From an uncultured Collinsella sp. (GTDB taxonomy: Bacteria; Actinomycetota; Coriobacteriia; Coriobacteriales; Coriobacteriaceae), in assembly GCA_900757285.1 (NCBI GenBank), contig CAAENI010000119.1, positions 1-7,114 of the forward strand: 7,114 bases of DNA, given 5' to 3'. Shown here in pieces: positions 3,678 to 7,114 of the stretch (positions are counted from its first letter, which is position 1; each line of letters starts with the position of its first letter). The notes beneath the pieces were generated by a model. It did not search any database. It saw nothing but the letters and a program-made list of their open reading frames with translations, and had not been told where the DNA came from. The translations under genes were made by a program, and so were the position numbers.

Positions 3678-5900
3678 ATGAATATGCTCAAAATCTCGAA
3701 GGCGATCTTTAGGTCGCTTCTCTCCTCCAGGTCGCTCTGTGTTGTCGTTGTTGCGTTGATGGTTCTTTGTGCTCTGCCCGTCTTCAGGAGCGCGGCTGGC
3801 ATCGACGGACGGGTCGAATACCTCGAGTCGGGAATAACCCGTGTTGAGCAGGAATTGTCAGCATCCTATGCGGATGCGCTTGTGAATGCGGGGGAGGACG
3901 GTGTCTGTACCTCTTCATCAAGCATGCCCGCGCTTCTGTACCCTCTTGCCGCGGGACGTCTTATCTTGGCACCGCTCTCTCCCCTACTTCCGTTTCTGCA
4001 GATATCGGATGGAGAGTACACCTATTATGACGGATCGAAGGAGTACTTGCTATGGGTCGCAACGGCCGTTGCCGTCTCGTTCCTTGCCGCGCGTCTTAAC
4101 AAACGTGAAAAGCTCATCATCCAGGCACCGATGGGCGAGCTGGGTAGACTTGTTGCATCGAGCGTATGGGCGAGTGTTTTTGCAATGCTTGCCGTCCTCG
4201 CCATCAATCTTCCAGGGATAATCGCCGCGCTTGTGAAGAATGGCCCGGGCTCGCCGTTCTATCCGATAGGCTACATTCAATATGCGACTCCGGTTATCAA
4301 ACCGGCTTGGCTGGTGTTCGCGCAGACGGCCATCTTGCAATTCTTGGTGGCAGCGTTCATCTCGCTTGTCGTTCACCTTGCCGTGAAGATTGCCAATAAC
4401 CCTACGCTTGGAATCGTGTTCGTATGTGCCCTGATGGGGGTGACGATGGTTCCCGGGTATTACGGAAGATCCATCGCTTTACGTGAGTTCGCCCTGTTGA
4501 ATCCCCTTACGTATGCGAACACTGAGTTGACCGTCGGCGCCTATAGCCCGTACCCGACAACGCAGATAGTGAATCTGCCTGGACTTTGCTTCGAGCGTGG
4601 CGCGATTGCCCTCGTATGCGCAATCGGGATCGAGGTGCTGGCAATTAGCCTGCTTTGCGTTGCTGGAAAGAGCGGCTGCGCGTGCCCGATATCCCCGATT
4701 TGTCTTGAGAGAGGTTCCTTCACTGCATCGAGAACGGCAACTCGTTCGAGCGCTTGTGCCTCCGCCGTTGCATACGTAAGAACGATGGGGAAACTGCTCC
4801 TGCGTTCTCCTACCCTCGCCGTATGCGCGATTGCAATGTCGACGACGATGCTGGCCCCGGCTCTGGTCGAGATGTTTCCTGACGCTGATAACGTTTCCGC
4901 TGTTCGGTATAGGGATGGGGAGCTCCGTTCAATAGATCGGTATCTAGAGCAGAACGCTGCGAATATGGACGTCGAGGGCAAAGCGGCCCTGGAAGACATG
5001 CGGGATGCTCTTTCGGGTTTCGTGTACGCGCCTATGCCTGCGGAGGGGTTTCGAAGCCTTGCGACGTACGAGCGCGCTCGAGGTGAGCTGGGCGCGGCAG
5101 ATGCGACTCTCCTGCAATCGATCGGAATCGAGCCGGAGACTCCTTCTCGTGCGGAGGCGCGCGCCCTTCTGCTTGAGTCGATCGCGAGCTTGCCGGACCC
5201 CAAGGTTTACGAGTTAAGTACGAAGATGCCCCCATTAATCCTCCTTTCGTATCTCCAGGCAGCGCTTCCCTCCTTATTTTTGCTGTTGCCCGTGGTTGTC
5301 ACATCGCTCGCGTGCACCCACCTGCAGTGTCGTTCCCTTCTGGTTCTCCAGATCCCCGCAACAGCGCATGTGCGTTTTCTGACGGCTGTTGCGCTGGCTC
5401 TCCTGCTTGGCTTGGTGCTGCTTTTGGTGTCGATGGTTCCCGCTGTCGTTGTGTCCGTGATTAAGAACGGTGCGGGTGGATCGGAGTATCCCGTCGCTCT
5501 CATTCGGGCGGGAGCTTCGACAACGTCCACGGTGGGGGAGGCGGTGTTGTGCAGTATTCCGTTGCTGGTCATGGCATACGGCGTGATTTCCGTCGTCGCT
5601 GCGTTGACAGCAGCGATTAGCCGCAACTCCGTTGTCACCGGAATGGTTTGCGCGGTTCTCTTGGTGTTGGGTTCGTTGAGCGCTCATGTTGAAAGCGTGG
5701 GCATGGGCGTCGCGCTGCTGGCTCCATTCGCCTCGTTTGATCCCGCTTCCCAGGTGGGGACGATTGGGTTCCTTGGGCGAGGGACGAACGCGATGCCTTT
5801 TGGAGAGGTCGTCGGCGCATCGGGCGCTCTGCTGGTGGTCTTGGGCGCCGTATCTCCGTTGATGGTGCGCCTGAGTGTTCCAAAGATCGAAAGGGGATGA
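3678..5900 (+). CDS. Tandem-duplicated ABC-2-like permease of the peptide cassette
   Basis: A 740-residue membrane protein with about twelve membrane segments in two similar halves. Half one: helix 19-36, an extracytoplasmic loop with a helical start (about 44-118), then helices near 122-139, 160-186, 212-236, 243-260 and 308-330. Half two repeats the plan: helix 379-399, a loop of about 115 residues with acidic helices, then helices near 517-546, 566-596, 624-648, 653-690 and 711-732. The duplication is visible in sequence: LVKNGPGSPFYPIGYI (185-200) against VIKNGAGGSEYPVALI (594-609), and IANNPTLGIVFVCALM against ISRNSVVTGMVCAVLL. A cytoplasmic linker (about 331-370) joins the halves. One chain could form a whole transmembrane unit served by two copies of the downstream ATPase, whose start overlaps this gene's end. 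Substrate is unknown; export of, or immunity to, the upstream secreted peptide is the likely role. I cannot assign it to a named family. The start was chosen by the ribosome binding site. Confidence 0.85.
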   Translation: MNMLKISKAIFRSLLSSRSLCVVVVALMVLCALPVFRSAAGIDGRVEYLESGITRVEQELSASYADALVNAGEDGVCTSSSSMPALLYPLAAGRLILAPLSPLLPFLQISDGEYTYYDGSKEYLLWVATAVAVSFLAARLNKREKLIIQAPMGELGRLVASSVWASVFAMLAVLAINLPGIIAALVKNGPGSPFYPIGYIQYATPVIKPAWLVFAQTAILQFLVAAFISLVVHLAVKIANNPTLGIVFVCALMGVTMVPGYYGRSIALREFALLNPLTYANTELTVGAYSPYPTTQIVNLPGLCFERGAIALVCAIGIEVLAISLLCVAGKSGCACPISPICLERGSFTASRTATRSSACASAVAYVRTMGKLLLRSPTLAVCAIAMSTTMLAPALVEMFPDADNVSAVRYRDGELRSIDRYLEQNAANMDVEGKAALEDMRDALSGFVYAPMPAEGFRSLATYERARGELGAADATLLQSIGIEPETPSRAEARALLLESIASLPDPKVYELSTKMPPLILLSYLQAALPSLFLLLPVVVTSLACTHLQCRSLLVLQIPATAHVRFLTAVALALLLGLVLLLVSMVPAVVVSVIKNGAGGSEYPVALIRAGASTTSTVGEAVLCSIPLLVMAYGVISVVAALTAAISRNSVVTGMVCAVLLVLGSLSAHVESVGMGVALLAPFASFDPASQVGTIGFLGRGTNAMPFGEVVGASGALLVVLGAVSPLMVRLSVPKIERG
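5891..5896 (+). promoter_or_regulatory. Ribosome binding site that decides the ATPase start
   Basis: AAGGGG at 5891-5896 touches ATG 5897 (no spacing) but is nine bases before ATG 5906, so 5906 is the workable start. It lies within the last codons of the permease, implying translational coupling. Confidence 0.6.
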
Positions 5901-5905
5901 TCTCG

Positions 5906-6646
5906 ATGATTGACCTTCAAACGCTGACGATCTCTTATGGAAAGAAGGTGCTCGTAGATTCGGTGAACGCTGAGTTTGCCCCGGGTACGGTCTACGGTCT
6001 CGTCGCTCCGAACGGGCATGGAAAGACGACGTTGCTGCGTGCGATGGCAGGTTTGCCGGGTCCTCGCGTGGACGGGAGCATCGTTCTGGATGAGGTGCAG
6101 GGTACGGGTGCGAGAGAGGTCCGTTCTATGATCTTCTATGCACCTGGTGAGGGGACGCTGCTGTATCCCGGATTGCGTGCGGAAGATCACCTCAAGATGG
6201 TTTGCGATATGTGGCCGCATGCTCGCGATATCGAAGAGATAGTGGAACAAACGCAGATAGGCGAGTTCGCGAAGATGAGGATCCGCACTCTGAGCCAGGG
6301 CATGAAGCAGCAGCTTACCCTGGCGATTGCGTATGCGACGGGCGCGCGGTACCTTCTATTAGATGAGCCCATGAACGCGCTCGACCCCAGCAGGGTGGAC
6401 TTGCATTCCGAGATTCTCAGGAAGCTGGCCGATTCTGGTACGTGCATCATCATGTCATCCCACATCTTGGATTCGGTCGATAGGCTGTGCGATGAGATTC
6501 TGTTTTTGAAGGATGGGAGGCTCATTAGAAGCATTCCGCAAGATGATGCTGCGCCGAAGTCTCCTGGATCCCATTTCGCAAAGCCTGCCGGACGCGCCGA
6601 GGGTGCGCTAAGCACGTATCGGCGACTCTACGAAAAGGGCGGGTAG
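5906..6646 (+). CDS. ABC transporter ATP-binding protein partnered with the duplicated permease
   Basis: A cytoplasmic ATPase of 246 residues that powers the permease encoded directly upstream. Numbered from ATG 5906, the nucleotide-binding domain is complete: Walker A APNGHGKT (34-41, the usual first Gly replaced by Ala), Q-loop region FYAPGEGTLLYPGL (77-90, with Glu/Gly where many have Gln, as is common in ABC-2 systems), signature LSQGMKQQ (129-136), Walker B YLLLDEP (149-155) with the catalytic Glu154, D-loop NALD, and H-loop His186 in IIMSSH. A tail of about 35 residues after GRLI is rich in Ala/Pro and ends in a helix; its role is unknown. An in-frame ATG at 5897 forms an ATGA overlap with the permease stop but lacks spacing to the ribosome binding site. 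Motifs fit exporters of the drug/bacteriocin and immunity type rather than importers, since no binding-protein gene is present. Confidence 0.93.
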   Translation: MIDLQTLTISYGKKVLVDSVNAEFAPGTVYGLVAPNGHGKTTLLRAMAGLPGPRVDGSIVLDEVQGTGAREVRSMIFYAPGEGTLLYPGLRAEDHLKMVCDMWPHARDIEEIVEQTQIGEFAKMRIRTLSQGMKQQLTLAIAYATGARYLLLDEPMNALDPSRVDLHSEILRKLADSGTCIIMSSHILDSVDRLCDEILFLKDGRLIRSIPQDDAAPKSPGSHFAKPAGRAEGALSTYRRLYEKGG

Positions 6647-6675
6647 AAGTGCAAGTTAAAAATCTATGTGGTCAA

Positions 6676-6681
6676 TATAAT
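6676..6681 (+). promoter_or_regulatory. Perfect TATAAT box in the gap before the last gene
   Basis: TATAAT lies 30 bases after the ATPase stop and about 120 bases before the next start, in the 153-bp gap 6647-6799. No good -35 stands 16-18 bases upstream (the bases there read CAAGTTA). It may be a promoter giving the last gene its own transcript with a leader of about 110 bases, or an AT-rich chance match. I see no terminator hairpin in the gap. Confidence 0.35.
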
Positions 6682-6799
6682 ACCGTTGAACCCGCATATC
6701 GATACCGCTCAGCCATTCGCCTCGCCCCCATCGCACGCATCTTCATTCGGTCTGTCATTATTAATCTAACGATGCTGTGAGAAATGTAGGTGCTTCTAA

Positions 6800-7114
6800 A
6801 TGTACTGTCGACTTCTTCTCAAACTAATCCTAAGAGACAGGGCCGCATGGATCTCTACGCTCGTTCTTGCCGCAGCCTTCTCCATCCCCATTGCGTTCAA
6901 TTCACCCATTTACGGCCCCTTCTTTATGAAGCAGGGCATGCAGGGCTTTGTCGACGCATTCAATACGCGCGCACCCCAAGCCAACGGCATAGACCTATCG
7001 CCAGAGCAGCAAGTCGACGCGGAGCTTGCAAGATACGCGAACGCCGCCCTTGCCGCTCAAACCGACGCCGCCTTTCTCGATTCTGCCGAGAGCTACTACG
7101 CGCTCATGGGCGAA
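6800..7114 (+). CDS. Permease-like membrane protein, N-terminal 105 residues (continues past right edge)
   Basis: The frame opens at ATG 6800 and stays open to the last base. AGGTG lies seven bases before the ATG. It begins with a short basic cytoplasmic stretch (K8, R12, R14), then a membrane segment at about residues 17-34, then a polar extracytoplasmic region (35 onward) containing helices such as SPEQQVDAELARYANAAL (67-84). This is the same start plan as both halves of the duplicated permease at 3678-5900. The segment ending in ESYYALMGE (97-105) resembles the second half's loop around LATYERARGE (461-470). I therefore infer a paralogous ABC-2-like permease subunit of the same or an adjacent transport system. 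Codons here look richer in C-ending forms than in the cassette upstream, which could mean a different origin. The product cannot be named from this fragment. Confidence 0.75.
   Translation, partial: MYCRLLLKLILRDRAAWISTLVLAAAFSIPIAFNSPIYGPFFMKQGMQGFVDAFNTRAPQANGIDLSPEQQVDAELARYANAALAAQTDAAFLDSAESYYALMGE

Noticed and set aside
4541..5203. 220-aa minus-strand open frame
   Set aside because: Antisense to the second half of the permease, with a low-complexity Arg/Ser/Ala translation.
5684..6250. 188-aa minus-strand open frame
   Set aside because: Antisense to the permease end and the ATPase Walker A region; no recognisable motif.
1..7114. CRISPR array, rRNA or complete insertion sequence
   Set aside because: No regularly spaced repeats, no rRNA sequence and no transposase frame or matching terminal repeats were seen.

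Overview
The window most likely comes from a high-GC Gram-positive of the class Coriobacteriia (Collinsella/Olsenella type). This is a judgement from the G+C-rich codons, strong purine-rich ribosome binding sites and protein flavour, not from a marker gene. It joins a housekeeping segment on the left to an accessory segment on the right.

Left, 1-1300, minus strand: a small ACT-domain protein (942-1229) lies 74 bp upstream of citrate synthase (867 down to the left edge, 289 N-terminal residues seen). A 23-bp near-perfect palindrome overlapping a TACAAT -10-like box sits in front of the pair. Middle, 1300-1625: I see no gene here, but three inverted repeats and a 10-bp direct repeat are packed into about 130 bp next to the remains of a tyrosine recombinase (1626-2351). 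That recombinase keeps all the catalytic residues but has lost its N-terminal half. The break falls exactly at the stop codon of an upstream YozG-like Cro/C1-type regulator (2352-2603), and both are in one frame. The regulator follows a four-helix membrane protein of the DUF2975 type (2613-3125). The two form a tight two-gene operon.

Right, 3126-7114, plus strand: diverging from the DUF2975/regulator operon is a cassette of three genes. The first encodes a 121-aa secreted, cysteine-containing peptide that resembles lactococcin-972-type bacteriocin precursors. The second encodes a 740-aa membrane protein that is visibly a tandem duplication of an ABC-2-like permease half. The third encodes its ABC ATPase, whose start is coupled to the permease stop. 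A strong hairpin between peptide and permease probably sets more peptide than transporter. A perfect 19-bp palindrome in the divergent promoter region could let the XRE regulator control both operons. After a 153-bp gap with a TATAAT box, a further permease-like gene starts (6800) and runs off the right edge. Its N-terminus looks like a paralogue of the duplicated permease.

Reading as a whole: an accessory, possibly integrative, region next to citrate synthase carries a putative secreted-peptide/ABC export or self-protection system with its own regulator pair. The bacteriocin assignment is inference from layout and weak sequence resemblance.
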